Source: Bacteroidota bacterium
GTDB lineage: Bacteria > Bacteroidota > Bacteroidia > Flavobacteriales_D > Sanyastnellaceae
Direction of reading: 5' to 3'
Assembly (NCBI GenBank): GCA_027622975.1
Contig: JAQBVN010000008.1
Coordinates: 31,816-95,815 of the forward strand
Length of the DNA: 64,000 bases
Shown piece after piece: positions 36,006 to 45,841 of this stretch (the stretch's first letter is position 1; each line of letters opens with the position of its first letter). The notes under the pieces are model-generated. The model worked only from the letters and a program-made list of their open reading frames with translations, ran no database searches and was not told where the DNA came from. Made by a program: the position numbers and the translations under genes.

Positions 36006-36479
36006 ATGGCATCTAGCATTTCCCCTTTGAAGCCCGGCGACACCGCCCCCGCTTTTTCTGCCCCCGACCAACATGGCAACACCCGTACGCTCGAAGATTT
36101 TCGAGAAAAGAAACTCGTGCTCTACTTCTACCCCAAGGACAACACGCCCGGTTGCACTTCTCAAGCATGCAATTTGAATGACCACCTTGACACCCTCGCT
36201 CAGGCTGGCTATGTCGTGATGGGCGTCAGCCCAGACTCCGCCAAATCGCACCACAAATTCATTGACAAATTTTCATTGAAGTTTGATTTGCTCTGCGACG
36301 AAGACAAGGCCGTGCACAACGCTTATGGCGTGTGGGGATTGAAAAAATTCATGGGCAAAGAATACGAGGGTACGCATCGTACGACGTTTGTCATTGACGA
36401 GGCAGGCCTCATCGAACGCGTGTTTGCCAAACCCCAAGTGAAAGCACACGCCGAAGAAATTCTCAATCCTGAACCATGA
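36006..36479 (+). CDS. bcp: Thioredoxin-dependent thiol peroxidase (BCP/PrxQ type)
   Basis: 157 aa, normal length. LKPGDTAPAFSAPDQHGN and LYFYPKDNTPGCTSQACNLND are the AhpC/TSA fold; C50 is peroxidatic and C55, five residues on, is the resolving Cys of the BCP class. VYGVSPD-like YVVMGVSPDSAKSHHKF and THRTTFVIDEAGLIERVF complete it. It reduces hydroperoxides in the cytoplasm. A hairpin terminator follows. Confidence 0.95.
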   Translation: MASSISPLKPGDTAPAFSAPDQHGNTRTLEDFREKKLVLYFYPKDNTPGCTSQACNLNDHLDTLAQAGYVVMGVSPDSAKSHHKFIDKFSLKFDLLCDEDKAVHNAYGVWGLKKFMGKEYEGTHRTTFVIDEAGLIERVFAKPQVKAHAEEILNPEP

Positions 36480-36486
36480 GGTGACG

Positions 36487-36526
36487 TGAACGACCGTTCC
36501 CAGGAGGCGTCGTTCATTGTTTTTTG
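36487..36526 (+). terminator. Terminator between bcp and recA
   Basis: An 8-bp stem TGAACGAC / GTCGTTCA around a 14-nt loop, followed by TTGTTTTTT. It lies 8 nt after the bcp stop. Confidence 0.68.
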
Positions 36527-36581
36527 GAACTCGTGGACAAAAGCACCCCCACTCCGTACATCCATTACGGAGTCACTCAAA

Positions 36582-36589
36582 TACCTTCG
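36582..36589 (+). promoter_or_regulatory. -7-like element TACCTTCG before recA
   Basis: TACCTTCG lies 16 nt before the recA ATG. I see no LexA-type palindrome in the 125-bp gap. Confidence 0.4.
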
Positions 36590-36605
36590 CTGAAAACAAT
36601 TCAAC

Positions 36606-37643
36606 ATGGCTGTAAACGCAGACAAACTCAAGGCCCTCCAGTTGACGATGGATCGATTGGACAAGACGTACGGCAAGGGCACCGTCATGAAGCTTGGTGA
36701 CGAGGCGGTTGAATCCGTGGAAGTGATCCCAAGCGGCAGTTTGACGCTGGATTTGGCCCTCGGCATCGGCGGATATCCCAAAGGACGCATCGTCGAAATT
36801 TACGGGCCTGAATCTTCCGGCAAGACCACCTTGGCCATTCACGCCATTGCAGAATGTCAAAAACAAGGTGGCATCTGTGCCATTGTGGACGCAGAGCACG
36901 CCTTCGACAAATTTTACGCTGAAAACCTCGGCGTGGACACCGAGAACTTGCTGATTTCTCAGCCTGACAATGGAGAGCAGGGGCTTGAAATCGCAGACAA
37001 TCTCATCCGTTCAGGTGCCATCGATTTGATTGTGATCGACTCGGTGGCCGCCCTGACGCCACGCGCAGAAATTGAAGGAGAGATGTCCGACAGTTCTGTG
37101 GGTCTCCAAGCGCGGCTGATGTCCAAAGCCCTTCGGAAACTTACTGGCACCATCAGCAAAACGGGATGTTGCTGCATCTTCATCAACCAGCTTCGTGAGA
37201 AGATTGGGGTGATGTTTGGCAACCCTGAAACCACCACTGGTGGAAATGCGCTCAAGTTCTACTCATCGGTGCGTCTTGACATCCGTCGTTCCACCCAAAT
37301 CAAGGATGGGGAAAACGTCAGCGGCAACCGCACCAAGGTGAAAATTGTCAAGAACAAAGTCGCTCCACCGTTCCGCCGTGCCGAATTCGACATGATGTAT
37401 GGAGAAGGCATTTCCAAAACGGGAGAAGTCATTGATCTCGGGGTGGATCATGGAGTGATCAAAAAGAGCGGGTCATGGTTCTCCTACGGAGACACCAAGC
37501 TTGGACAAGGTCGTGACGCCGTGAAAACATTGCTCGATGACAATCCCGAGTTGATGGCTGAGTTGGAACACAAAATCAAGGAATCCATCCAACCCACAAC
37601 CGCATCCAAAGAAACCGCGGCTGAGGAGCCAGAATTTGCATGA
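36606..37643 (+). CDS. recA: Recombinase RecA
   Basis: 345 aa. Walker A GPESSGKT at 67-74, Walker [11 protein letters not shown], the L1/L2 DNA-binding loops ([54 protein letters not shown]) and the acidic C-terminal tail are all present. The N-terminus has [15 protein letters not shown]. It catalyses strand exchange and supports DNA-damage responses. The TPR lipoprotein gene starts inside its stop (ATGA). No intein or insertion. Confidence 0.98.
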   Translation: MAVNADKLKALQLTMDRLDKTYGKGTVMKLGDEAVESVEVIPSGSLTLDLALGIGGYPKGRIVEIYGPESSGKTTLAIHAIAECQKQGGICAIVDAEHAFDKFYAENLGVDTENLLISQPDNGEQGLEIADNLIRSGAIDLIVIDSVAALTPRAEIEGEMSDSSVGLQARLMSKALRKLTGTISKTGCCCIFINQLREKIGVMFGNPETTTGGNALKFYSSVRLDIRRSTQIKDGENVSGNRTKVKIVKNKVAPPFRRAEFDMMYGEGISKTGEVIDLGVDHGVIKKSGSWFSYGDTKLGQGRDAVKTLLDDNPELMAELEHKIKESIQPTTASKETAAEEPEFA

Positions 37644-38695
37644 AGCTGTCTTTGACATGGAGTCGCTGCATTCAAAGCGGGGGGACCTTGGGTCTCCTCG
37701 CTTTGGCATTGTGGGGATGCCAACCTGACAACACTCCTTCAAGTCTTGATCGGTCGACCATGGATGGGACAGACAGCACATCGCATTTTGAATCCCTCAT
37801 CTTAGGCAACCCTCGGGCACCACAGCCTTACGTTGAAAGGGCAACATGGCACATACGCCAAGGCCGAATCACAGAAGGGCTTCGAGATCTCGACTTGGCG
37901 CTTGAAGCAGACTCTACATACGGTGAAGCGTGGTCGACGAAAGCCGACATTCTCTACCTCACCCAAGCCTTCGAGCCTTGCATCGAACACCTCGAGGTGT
38001 GTCTGAGGCTGGCACCAGACCATACACCATGCATGCTGAGGAGGGCCGAGATGCACATTCACCTTCGGCAATACGCTGAAGCTTTTGACCAACTCAACAG
38101 CGCACTCAGGCTGAATCCCTTGTTGCACGAAGCCTATTGGATGAAGGGGATGATTTACCGTGAACAGGGCAACGCCGACAATGCCAAGAGTTCTTTCCAA
38201 ACCGCGGTCGAAGTCAATCCGAATTTCTTCGATGGATGGATTGCCCTTGGATTGGCTTATGCCGCCGAATCTGACACCATGGCCGTGTCGTATTACTCGA
38301 CCGCCATCGAGCTCAACCCACGAAGTGTCGAAGCCCGCTACAATTTGGCGTATTTCCTCCAAGAGTTCTCACCGACAAAGGACGAATACTTGCACCGAGC
38401 CATGGCACTGTACGAAGACATTCGAGAAATCGACCCCGATAACGCCACTGCCCCCTTCAATCAAGGCTACATTCAACTCGAATATCTCGCCAATTACGAC
38501 AGCGCCTTGGTGTTCTTCACACAAGCCATTGAGGCCCTGCCCTACTATCACCAGGCATTCTTCAACCGTGGCCTTGCATGGGAGAGCATGGACCAACCCA
38601 ATGAAGCTGAATTGGACTACCGAGAGGCACTGAGGATTCAACCCGACTACACCCCTGCTGCCTTGGCCCTTGAACGGGTGTTGCGCGGTGGGTGA
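37640..38695 (+). CDS. Tetratricopeptide-repeat lipoprotein
   Basis: 351 aa. The signal peptide ends in a lipobox ([11 protein letters not shown], Cys about residue 30). About seven TPR units follow (for example [80 protein letters not shown]). It is probably a periplasm-facing scaffold at a membrane. Its ATG overlaps the recA stop, so it is coupled to recA although a functional link is not evident. The stop is followed by a shared terminator with the rplT operon. Confidence 0.85.
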   Translation: MKLSLTWSRCIQSGGTLGLLALALWGCQPDNTPSSLDRSTMDGTDSTSHFESLILGNPRAPQPYVERATWHIRQGRITEGLRDLDLALEADSTYGEAWSTKADILYLTQAFEPCIEHLEVCLRLAPDHTPCMLRRAEMHIHLRQYAEAFDQLNSALRLNPLLHEAYWMKGMIYREQGNADNAKSSFQTAVEVNPNFFDGWIALGLAYAAESDTMAVSYYSTAIELNPRSVEARYNLAYFLQEFSPTKDEYLHRAMALYEDIREIDPDNATAPFNQGYIQLEYLANYDSALVFFTQAIEALPYYHQAFFNRGLAWESMDQPNEAELDYREALRIQPDYTPAALALERVLRGG

Positions 38696-38748
38696 ACGCA
38701 GCTTGTTCCCTCTACGCGACTTGTTCCATCAACGATTCTCCAAGAATG

Positions 38749-38777
38749 AAAAAGGGCGGCCCCACGGCCGCCCTTCT
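38749..38777. terminator. Strong bidirectional terminator between TPR gene and rplT
   Basis: AAGGGCGGCC / GGCCGCCCTT, 10 bp, around CCAC. On the minus strand it is followed by TTTTTCATTC, ending the [16 protein letters not shown] message 30 nt after the rplT stop. On the plus strand the tail is TTCTCTTC. Confidence 0.85.
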
Positions 38778-38806
38778 CTTCAACCCACCACGGTTGAGTA
38801 AAATTC

Positions 38807-39151
38807 TTATTTGATTTTGTCCACCACGGCCTTGAAGGCTTCGGGATGGTTCATGGCAAGGTCAGCGAGGACCTTGCGGTTGAGTTCGATGCCCGATTTG
38901 GACAACTTCCCCATGAAGGCGCTGTACGACATGCCGTGCAAACGGGCACCCGCGTTGATGCGCTGGATCCACAAGCTGCGGAACTGGCGCTTGCGGAGTT
39001 TCCGTCCGACGTATGCGTATTGGAGACCTTTCTCGACGGCGTTTTTCGCAACCGTCCAAACATTCTTGCGGGCACCGTAGTACCCTTTGGCCATTTTCAG
39101 GACCTTCTTGCGGCGTGCGCGTGACGCCACTGCATTTTTTGATCTTGGCAT
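38807..39151 (-). CDS. rplT: 50S ribosomal protein L20
   Basis: 114 aa. [32 protein letters not shown] and [21 protein letters not shown] are the L20 pattern. It binds 23S rRNA early in 50S assembly and in many bacteria represses the [12 protein letters not shown] operon. It is the last gene of the operon. Confidence 0.98.
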   Translation of the reverse strand: MPRSKNAVASRARRKKVLKMAKGYYGARKNVWTVAKNAVEKGLQYAYVGRKLRKRQFRSLWIQRINAGARLHGMSYSAFMGKLSKSGIELNRKVLADLAMNHPEAFKAVVDKIK

Positions 39152-39247
39152 TTCTCTGTTCTTTTTGGTGGTTGGCGGTCAGCAGAAGCTCACACTTGAA
39201 AGGCCAAACACCGGGTGAAACAAACCAGCGTTTTTCTCTCGACTGAA

Positions 39248-39442
39248 TCAGACGAGAAGTTGACGCTTGATGTTGGCCTCGTCAGACTTGTGGACTGTCG
39301 TGGCGTGGGTCAGGTTGCGCTTCTGCTTCGTACCTTTTTTGGTCAAGATGTGACTCTTGAAGGCGTGCTTGCGCTTGATTTTGCCAGTTCCTGTCAGCTT
39401 GAAACGCTTCTTGGCGCTGGATTTTGTTTTCATCTTCGGCAT
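39248..39442 (-). CDS. rpmI: 50S ribosomal protein L35
   Basis: 64 aa, very basic. [21 protein letters not shown] and [22 protein letters not shown] are the L35 signature. It lies between infC and rplT as in most bacteria, 24 nt after infC. Confidence 0.98.
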   Translation of the reverse strand: MPKMKTKSSAKKRFKLTGTGKIKRKHAFKSHILTKKGTKQKRNLTHATTVHKSDEANIKRQLLV

Positions 39443-39465
39443 GGCCTCGGATCTTTAATGGTGGG

Positions 39466-40020
39466 TTATTTCTTCTTCGGATTGAACATCACAGTCATCC
39501 GCTTTCCTTCCAACTTAGGCATTTGCTCCAAGATGCCGACCTCTTCCAATTTTTGGGCAAACTTCAGCAGGAGGATTTCACCGCGTTCTTTGAACACAAT
39601 GGTTCGACCGCGGAAAAACACATAGGCCTTCACTTTTGAACCCTCTTCGAGGAACTTCCGAGCATGCTTGAGCTTGAATTGGAAGTCATGTTCATCGGTG
39701 TTGGGACCAAAACGGATTTCCTTCACCGAAACCTTGGCCTGGTTGGCCTTGATTTCTTTTTGTTTCTTCTTCTGCGCATAGAGGAATTTCCGATAATCGA
39801 CGATTCGGCACACGGGCGGATCAGCATTGGGGCTGATTTCCACAAGGTCGAGCTCCAATTCACGCGCCTTGTCCAAGGCCTCTGAGGTCTTGACAATGGC
39901 TGGTTCCACGTTGTCGCCCACAAGGCGCACAGAACCTACCGTGATTTTTTCATTGATCCGATGAGGATCCTCCTGGATGACCCTGCCGCGAAAGCCGGTC
40001 CTTCTTCTGCGTATTGCGAT
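39466..40020 (-). CDS. infC: Translation initiation factor IF-3, apparent AUC start
   Basis: 184 aa if translation starts at the ATC at 40018-40020. The frame from there reads [13 protein letters not shown], then [21 protein letters not shown], matching the basic N-terminus of Bacteroidota IF-3 (MA-I-RRRR type). There is no ATG, GTG or TTG in frame between the upstream TGA and the conserved RINEK segment. The first conventional start is a GTG at 39930, which would remove the conserved head. The rest has [42 protein letters not shown] and [13 protein letters not shown] starts that allow IF-3 to autoregulate are known in E. coli; AUC here likely serves the same purpose. It lies 22 nt after thrS. 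Confidence 0.93.
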   Translation of the reverse strand: MAIRRRRTGFRGRVIQEDPHRINEKITVGSVRLVGDNVEPAIVKTSEALDKARELELDLVEISPNADPPVCRIVDYRKFLYAQKKKQKEIKANQAKVSVKEIRFGPNTDEHDFQFKLKHARKFLEEGSKVKAYVFFRGRTIVFKERGEILLLKFAQKLEEVGILEQMPKLEGKRMTVMFNPKKK

Positions 40021-40042
40021 GACTGTTGTTGTTTCGTTGAAC

Positions 40043-41986
40043 TCAAATTTCTGTACTCAGCATCTCAGCCACTTCACGCTTGACGCGATCGGCAAACGCT
40101 TCGATGCTTTCACTCCCTAGGTCCCCCTCTCCTTGCTTGCGCACGGAAACTGTTCCCTCGGCAGCCTCGTTTTCCCCGACAATCAGCATGTAAGGCACTT
40201 TGTCAAGCTCCGCTTCACGGATTTTCTTGCCCACCTTTTCTGACCTCGAGTCTACGAGGGCGCGAATATCGCTATTTTCCAGCACTTTTGAAAGCTTTTC
40301 AGCGTAATCGTTGAATCGGTCACTGATAGGCAAGATGCGAGCTTGTTCTGGTGTCAACCACAAGGGGAATTTCCCAGCGCAATGCTCAATCAAAATGGCG
40401 ACAAATCGCTCCATTGATCCAAAGGGTGCTCTGTGAATCATGACGGGACGATGCTTGCCATTGTCTGCCCCGACATACTCCAGTTCAAAGCGCTCGGGGA
40501 GGTTGTAATCAATCTGCACTGTACCGAGCTGCCAACGCCGCCCGATGGCATCGCGAACCATGAAGTCAAGCTTGGGCCCATAAAAGGCCGCCTCACCCAA
40601 CTCCACCACCGTCTCCAACCCCTTCTCCTCGGCCACTTCCTGGATGGCCTTTTCAGCTTTGTCCCAGTTGTCTTGTGAGCCGATGTATTTGTCCGGATTG
40701 TTGGGGTCGCGCAGGCTGACTTGGGCCACGAAATGTTGGAAGTCCAGCGTTTTAAATATGTACAGCACGAGGTCAATGACCTTGCCCACCTCTTCCTTCA
40801 CCTGGTCTTGCGTGCAGAAAATGTGCGCGTCGTCTTGGGTGAACCCCCTGACGCGGGTCAAACCGTGAAGCTCTCCACTTTGCTCGTATCGATACACCGT
40901 ACCAAACTCCGCCAACCTCACCGGCAAATCCCTGTACGAACGAGGCCGCGCCTTGAAAATTTCGCAGTGGTGCGGACAGTTCATCGGCTTCAGGAGATAC
41001 TCCTCTCCTTCTGCCGGGGTGCGAATGGGCTGAAAGCTGTCCTCGCCGTATTTGGCATAGTGACCCGAGGTGACGTAGAGCTCTTTGTTTCCAATGTGCG
41101 GCGTGATGACGGGAACATAGCCTGACTTGCGTTGCGCCTCTTTCAAAAAGGACTCCAAACGCATCCTCAGGTCAGCACCTTTGGGGAGCCAGAGTGGCAA
41201 ACCCTGACCGACCTTTTCGGAGAAGTGGAACAGGTCCAATTCTTTGCCCAACTTTCGGTGATCCCGGGCTTTGGCTTGCTCGACCAATTCGAGGTATGCG
41301 TCAAGCTCTGCCTTTTTGGGAAACGTGATGCCATAAACTCGCGTGAGCTGCTTCTTGGTTTCATCACCCTTCCAATAGGCTCCTGCAATGGCTGTGATTT
41401 TGGCCGCCTTCACAAAACCAGTGTGCGGAATGTGTGGGCCCCGGCATAGGTCCGTGAACCCTCCTTGCGTGTAAAAGGAAATGGTGCCATCCTCCAATCC
41501 TGCCAACAAATCCAATTTGTACTCATCTCCCTTGGCCTCGAAATACGCCAGGGCTTCATCCTTGGACAATTCTCGTCGAACAAAAGGTTCCTTGGTTTTG
41601 GCCAGTTCAAGCATCTTCTGCTCCACGGCAGGAATGTCCTTGTCCGTGAAGTTGTGATCTCCAAAATCCACGTCGTAGTAGAACCCATTTTCCACCGGAG
41701 GGCCCACCCAGAACTTGACCCCCGGATACAGCGACTCGAGAGCCTCTGCCATCAGGTGGGCCGAGCTGTGCCACATCGTCGACTTCCCTTGGTCATCGTT
41801 CCATGTCAACAACTTCAGGGTAGCGGATTCGTGAATGGGTCGCTGGGGATCCCAAACCACACCATTGACCTCGGCAGCGAGCACATTTCTGGCCAAACCC
41901 TCACTGATGGAGGTGGCAATGTCCAATGACGTGGTGCCGGCTTCAACTTCTTTTACGGTGCCGTCGGGAAGGGTAATCGCAATCAT
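40043..41986 (-). CDS. thrS: Threonyl-tRNA synthetase
   Basis: 647 aa, normal length. The order is TGS domain (about 1-60, [24 protein letters not shown]), editing domain ([17 protein letters not shown] with the HxxxH pair), class II catalytic core (motif 2 [35 protein letters not shown]; zinc ligands in [10 protein letters not shown]) and a C-terminal anticodon-binding domain ([19 protein letters not shown]). It is the first gene of the infC operon, with TATCTTTG upstream. Confidence 0.98.
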   Translation of the reverse strand: MIAITLPDGTVKEVEAGTTSLDIATSISEGLARNVLAAEVNGVVWDPQRPIHESATLKLLTWNDDQGKSTMWHSSAHLMAEALESLYPGVKFWVGPPVENGFYYDVDFGDHNFTDKDIPAVEQKMLELAKTKEPFVRRELSKDEALAYFEAKGDEYKLDLLAGLEDGTISFYTQGGFTDLCRGPHIPHTGFVKAAKITAIAGAYWKGDETKKQLTRVYGITFPKKAELDAYLELVEQAKARDHRKLGKELDLFHFSEKVGQGLPLWLPKGADLRMRLESFLKEAQRKSGYVPVITPHIGNKELYVTSGHYAKYGEDSFQPIRTPAEGEEYLLKPMNCPHHCEIFKARPRSYRDLPVRLAEFGTVYRYEQSGELHGLTRVRGFTQDDAHIFCTQDQVKEEVGKVIDLVLYIFKTLDFQHFVAQVSLRDPNNPDKYIGSQDNWDKAEKAIQEVAEEKGLETVVELGEAAFYGPKLDFMVRDAIGRRWQLGTVQIDYNLPERFELEYVGADNGKHRPVMIHRAPFGSMERFVAILIEHCAGKFPLWLTPEQARILPISDRFNDYAEKLSKVLENSDIRALVDSRSEKVGKKIREAELDKVPYMLIVGENEAAEGTVSVRKQGEGDLGSESIEAFADRVKREVAEMLSTEI

Positions 41987-42005
41987 GGGATGGGCTTGAG
42001 GCCCC

Positions 42006-42013
42006 CAAAGATA
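42006..42013 (-). promoter_or_regulatory. -7 element TATCTTTG for the thrS operon
   Basis: TATCTTTG is an exact TAnnTTTG match on the minus strand, 19 nt before the thrS ATG and inside the 64-bp gap after the preceding operon. Confidence 0.5.
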
Positions 42014-42050
42014 AGCCTAGGACGCCACCAACGTGGCCACCAACACGGAC

Positions 42051-42332
42051 TTACTCCTCCCAGGATTCGTCGTTCTCTTCCAACCCCAAATCGTCCCCAT
42101 CAATGGTGAATTCTTCGCCCGTCTCCTCTTCCAGCATCCGAATCATACCAACATCCATGCGAAACAGGTACACGGTGTCATCCGTGTGGACTTCCAAACA
42201 AGACAGATAATTTCCGTCTGGCATGCGAAGTGACTTGATGTCGTCTTGGCCAATTCCCTGAGGAAAAGCCGATTCAATGAGGGCGATGTGACGGGCCTCA
42301 ATGTTGGAGTAATTTTTGATGACGCGTTTCAT
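42051..42332 (-). CDS. Small acidic conserved hypothetical protein
   Basis: 93 aa. IKNYSNIEARHIALIESAFPQGIGQDDIKSLRMPDGNYLSCLEVHTDDTVYLFRMDVGM reads as a small alpha/beta domain, followed by a very acidic tail (EEETGEEFTIDGDDLGLEENDESWEE). I know similar short proteins from Bacteroidota genomes but no function. It starts 18 nt after the deoxyhypusine-synthase-like gene and is probably the last gene of the polyamine operon. Confidence 0.75.
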   Translation of the reverse strand: MKRVIKNYSNIEARHIALIESAFPQGIGQDDIKSLRMPDGNYLSCLEVHTDDTVYLFRMDVGMIRMLEEETGEEFTIDGDDLGLEENDESWEE

Positions 42333-42350
42333 GACAAAGAGGACATTGAG

Positions 42351-43328
42351 TTACCAATCCAAGAGCCAACCAAACACCAAAGGAGCAACAATTGTTGCAT
42401 CACTTTCAATCACATATTTGGGAGTTTGTACACCGAGTTTTCCCCAAGTGATTTTTTCGTTTGGCACAGCACCGCTGTATGAACCATAGCTCGTTGTGCT
42501 GTCCGAAATTTGACAGAAGTAAGCCCAAAGCGGCACCTCCTCCCTCCCGAGGTCTTGGTGCAACATGGGCACCACGCAGATGGGGAAGTCACCTGCAATG
42601 CCTCCGCCAATTTGGAAAAAGCCGAGGGTCGATTCCGCGGTCGTTTCAGTGTACCAATCCGCCAGCCACATCATGTATTCAATGCCACTTTTGGTTGTCT
42701 GGGGCACGCAATCCTGGACCAAACAGTGGGCCGCGAAGATGTTGCCCAACGTGCTGTCTTCCCAACCAGGAACCACCATGGGCAGGTTTTTCTCAGCTGC
42801 AGCGACCATCCAACTGTCTTTGGGATCAATCTCGTAGTACTTCTCCAAAGCACCGCTTTGGATGGCCTGGTAAAACCACTCATGGGGAAAATGCCTTGAT
42901 CCTTTGGCTTCAGCCGCCTTCCACAGATCCACCATCACGTGTTCCAGGCGACGAAAGGCTTCCTCCTCCGGGATGCAGGTGTCCGTGACACGGTTCATTC
43001 CCTTGTCGAGCAAAGCCTGCTCATCTTCGGGCGTCAAATCGCGGTAATATGGAACCCGGGCATAGTGCGTATGGGCCACGAGGTTCATGACATCCTCTTC
43101 GAGATTGGCTCCTGTGCATGAAATGATGTGAACCTTGTCCTGGCGGATCATTTCGGCCAAACTCTTTCCCAGCTCGGCTGTGCTCATGGCACCTGCAAGG
43201 GTCACCATCATCTTGCCCCCAGCTGTCAAATGTGCCTCGTATCCGCGCGCCGCATCCTCGACGACAGCCGCGTTGAAATGGTTGTAATGTCGCGCCATGA
43301 ATGGGCGCAAGAATCCTTGATTGTTCAT
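42351..43328 (-). CDS. Deoxyhypusine synthase-like aminobutyltransferase
   Basis: 325 aa, deoxyhypusine-synthase fold. MVTLAGAMSTAELGKSLAEMIRQDKVHIISCTGANLEEDVMNLVAH is the NAD-binding front; GGGIAGDFPICVVP and SYSGAVPNEKITWGKLGVQTPKYVIESDATIVAPLVF hold the active site. The lysine that takes the aminobutyl group in deoxyhypusine synthase aligns with K297 (TWGKL). Bacteria normally lack eIF5A, so the true acceptor is probably a free polyamine (homospermidine-type chemistry) or an unknown protein. The start overlaps the agmatinase stop (ATGA). The operon supplies putrescine from arginine, which fits. Confidence 0.85.
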   Translation of the reverse strand: MNNQGFLRPFMARHYNHFNAAVVEDAARGYEAHLTAGGKMMVTLAGAMSTAELGKSLAEMIRQDKVHIISCTGANLEEDVMNLVAHTHYARVPYYRDLTPEDEQALLDKGMNRVTDTCIPEEEAFRRLEHVMVDLWKAAEAKGSRHFPHEWFYQAIQSGALEKYYEIDPKDSWMVAAAEKNLPMVVPGWEDSTLGNIFAAHCLVQDCVPQTTKSGIEYMMWLADWYTETTAESTLGFFQIGGGIAGDFPICVVPMLHQDLGREEVPLWAYFCQISDSTTSYGSYSGAVPNEKITWGKLGVQTPKYVIESDATIVAPLVFGWLLDW

Positions 43329-44227
43329 GCGATGGGATCGGGTTGAAGGGCGTAGGTCAACATCTTGTAAGTCAACTTGGCAGCCAAAAAGTCACTCGGC
43401 GCGCTATGCTCATTGGCAGCAAGCTCCACGACATCCATGCCCACCACGCGTCCATGGCGACAGGCGAGACGCACCAAGCGAGTGACCTGGTGCCATGTGA
43501 GTCCTCCCGGTTCAGGCGTTCCGGTGTGGGGAACGAAGGCAGGATCAAACGCATCCAAATCGATGGTGATGTAAAGAGGAACACCCCGGGCTCCGAGTTC
43601 GGCCAAAGCCTCTGCCATCCATTCGTCATCCGGCATGGCATGGCAATCATCACCCGTGAAGAGTTTGCCCTCTTGCACATGCTCACGCTCGGAGGCGTCC
43701 ATGCTCCGAATGCCAACCTGCACCAAGGTGGTGTGCTTGGAAGCCCAATGCACGGCGCATGCATGGTTGCACGCAGATCCGTGATACGTCGGGCGCAGAT
43801 CAGCATGCGCGTCGATGTGCAAGACCGCCAAGTCCGGATGCTGGGCCTTGCACGCTTGAATGGCGCCGATGCTCACACTGTGTTCTCCACCCAATACAAA
43901 AGGGATTTTCCCCAAAGCCAAGACCTCTGTCACGTGGTCTTTGACCGCAGCAGTCATGGATTCGGGGGAAGCATCTTCAAGAATGTCGTCCGCCACCCAA
44001 ATGCCCTCTCTGTGAACTTCCGTGCCCGTTTCAATGTCATAGACTTCCATGTTGTCCGTGGCATCTAAGAGCGCGGAGGGGCCGCTGTCGGCTCCCTTGC
44101 CCCAAGTGCTTGTGCCGTCGTAGGGAACTGGCAGCATGACAACCTTGGCATCCGCCAACGTCACTTTGGCCTCGGGAAGGTCAGAGTACACCCTGGCCCC
44201 AAAGGAATTCAAATCAAGATTCGACAT
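43325..44227 (-). CDS. speB: Agmatinase
   Basis: 300 aa ureohydrolase that turns agmatine into putrescine and urea. The binuclear manganese site is visible: His in VLGGEHSVS, the Asp/His set in LHIDAHADLRP, and ITIDLDAFDPAF. VMLPVPYDGTSTWGKGADSGP is the family N-terminus. The position between arginine decarboxylase and the deoxyhypusine-synthase-like gene supports agmatinase over arginase or formiminoglutamase. Overlaps: 14 nt with the decarboxylase gene, 4 nt with the next gene. Confidence 0.93.
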   Translation of the reverse strand: MSNLDLNSFGARVYSDLPEAKVTLADAKVVMLPVPYDGTSTWGKGADSGPSALLDATDNMEVYDIETGTEVHREGIWVADDILEDASPESMTAAVKDHVTEVLALGKIPFVLGGEHSVSIGAIQACKAQHPDLAVLHIDAHADLRPTYHGSACNHACAVHWASKHTTLVQVGIRSMDASEREHVQEGKLFTGDDCHAMPDDEWMAEALAELGARGVPLYITIDLDAFDPAFVPHTGTPEPGGLTWHQVTRLVRLACRHGRVVGMDVVELAANEHSAPSDFLAAKLTYKMLTYALQPDPIA

Positions 44228-45668
44228 GTTCTTCGCGTTGAAGCCTGATGGCTACAGATTGATTGGTGTTGTTGGCATCGTATCCCAAAAGACCCAACAC
44301 TTGGGTTGATGGTTGGGACTCACAAAATTCCCGGCATTCGAAAGTTCCGTCTTCGGCATCCTCGATCAAAATGTGACGCAATCCCGGGATCAAACAATGG
44401 TGGACACCGCCATGACCTCCTATGTTGTCTTGGTACGCCCCCGTGTGAAAGAAACCGAGAAACAAGGGTTGATCAGGCTTGAATGTGGGAAGGTAAATGG
44501 CGTTGATGTGTTGCTCTGAGTTGTAGTAGTCATCGCTGTCACAGGTCAAACCTCCCAAGAACACACGCTCATAAGAGTCCATCCATCGGTTGAGAGGGAG
44601 CATCAAAAACCGATGATTCACAGCCCAAGAATCAGGCAAGGTGGTCATGAAGGAGGAATCAATCATGTTCCAACGCTCCCGGTCGTTTTGTCGTTTCTGG
44701 TGCAACACTTGGAACAGGGTTGCTCCAGCCTCACCCACGGTGAACGACCCAAACTCCGTGTAAATGTCTGGATGAGGCACCTTGGCGTCATCGCACTTCA
44801 TGGCGACCTGCTCCAGGATGGCCTCAAACATGTAGGCGTAGTCGTACTCAAAGGCCAAACTGTTCTTCGTCGGCAATCCTCCCCCAATGTTCAGCGCTGT
44901 AAGTGTTGGGCAAATTTTGCGCAACTTGACGTACAAATCGAGTGCCTTGTTCAATTCATTCCAATAGTACGCCGTGTCTCGGATGCCCGTATTCACAAAG
45001 AAATGGAGCATTCTAAGCGTCAAATGAGGATGATCCTTGATCGCATCTTGGTACAAGGGCAAAATTCGATGGTAACCCAAGCCCAAACGGGACGTGTAGA
45101 ACGCAAACTTGGGCTCCTCCTCCGTCGCAATGCGAATTCCCACATCCATGGGCTGGGTCGCACGCGCGCTCAACTTTTGCCATTCATCGAGGTTGTCAAT
45201 GATCGGCGTCAAACCGCTGATCCCTTCTTCCCGAAGATCCAAAATCCGTTGCAGGTAATTCTCCGGTTTGAACCCATTGCAAATGACCCGAGCGTCTTGC
45301 TTCATTTCGCCCTGGTCGACAAGGTGCCGAACGATGTCCAAATCATAGGCCGAGGAGGTCTCAATCAACGCCCCATGTTTCAACACTTCCGACGTGATGT
45401 GATGGAAGTGACTGCTTTTGGTGACGTAGCAGTAGTTGTACCTACCTCGAAACTGGGTTTTCTCGGCAGCTTCGTGAAACCAGCGCTTGGCACGAGCGAT
45501 GTTCTTCCCAACGATGGGCAGGTAGGTGATGCGAAGTGGCGTACCAAACTCTTCCACCAATTTCATCATCGGGATGCTATGAAATGCCAGGGATCCCTCG
45601 TTTAGTTGAAACTCATCTTGGGGCCATTCGAAGCTCTGGTCAATGAGGTCAAAATATTTAGTTTTCAA
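44214..45668 (-). CDS. speA: Arginine decarboxylase, biosynthetic PLP type, TTG start
   Basis: 484 aa alanine-racemase-fold decarboxylase, the short Bacteroidota form. It makes agmatine from arginine. The N-terminus KTKYFDLIDQSFEWPQDEFQLNEG and the PLP lysine region YNYCYVTKSSHF (K84) match the family. LNIGGGLPTKNSLAFEYDY, YTEFGSFTVGEAGA and the C-terminal PLFLGFFHTGAYQDNIGG segment follow. The start is TTG at 45666-45668. No ATG or GTG exists between the upstream stop and the conserved KTKYFDLI, so the TTG looks genuine. It is the first gene of the polyamine operon and has a structured leader. Confidence 0.92.
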   Translation of the reverse strand: MKTKYFDLIDQSFEWPQDEFQLNEGSLAFHSIPMMKLVEEFGTPLRITYLPIVGKNIARAKRWFHEAAEKTQFRGRYNYCYVTKSSHFHHITSEVLKHGALIETSSAYDLDIVRHLVDQGEMKQDARVICNGFKPENYLQRILDLREEGISGLTPIIDNLDEWQKLSARATQPMDVGIRIATEEEPKFAFYTSRLGLGYHRILPLYQDAIKDHPHLTLRMLHFFVNTGIRDTAYYWNELNKALDLYVKLRKICPTLTALNIGGGLPTKNSLAFEYDYAYMFEAILEQVAMKCDDAKVPHPDIYTEFGSFTVGEAGATLFQVLHQKRQNDRERWNMIDSSFMTTLPDSWAVNHRFLMLPLNRWMDSYERVFLGGLTCDSDDYYNSEQHINAIYLPTFKPDQPLFLGFFHTGAYQDNIGGHGGVHHCLIPGLRHILIEDAEDGTFECREFCESQPSTQVLGLLGYDANNTNQSVAIRLQREEHVES

Positions 45669-45722
45669 TGTTTTAAGCTCTATCGATTCAACAAAAAATT
45701 CAGAATTTGCAGAGACGATTTG

Positions 45723-45769
45723 CGGGCGATGAACTCTCAGTGAATTCAGAGCCTACGCGCAAACGCCCG
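45723..45769 (-). promoter_or_regulatory. Candidate structured leader of the arginine decarboxylase operon
   Basis: CGGGCG (45723-45728) can pair with CGCCCG (45764-45769), enclosing an inner CTCT (45734-45737) / AGAG (45748-45751) stem. It lies 55-101 nt before the TTG start. TTGCG and CGCAA near the arms offer an alternative pairing. No known riboswitch class is recognised. Confidence 0.3.
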
Positions 45770-45841
45770 ACGATGGTCGCGGGTGCGAAGCTGCCCAAGG
45801 CGCTCCGAAGCGGCATGAAGGATGTCGAGTGCGCGTGACAT

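Noticed and set aside
39466..39930. infC starting at the GTG at 39930
   Set aside because: It would remove the conserved RINEK head that is encoded in frame just upstream.
44613..45605. Open frame of about 330 codons on the plus strand inside the arginine decarboxylase gene
   Set aside because: Antisense shadow of a well-conserved enzyme.
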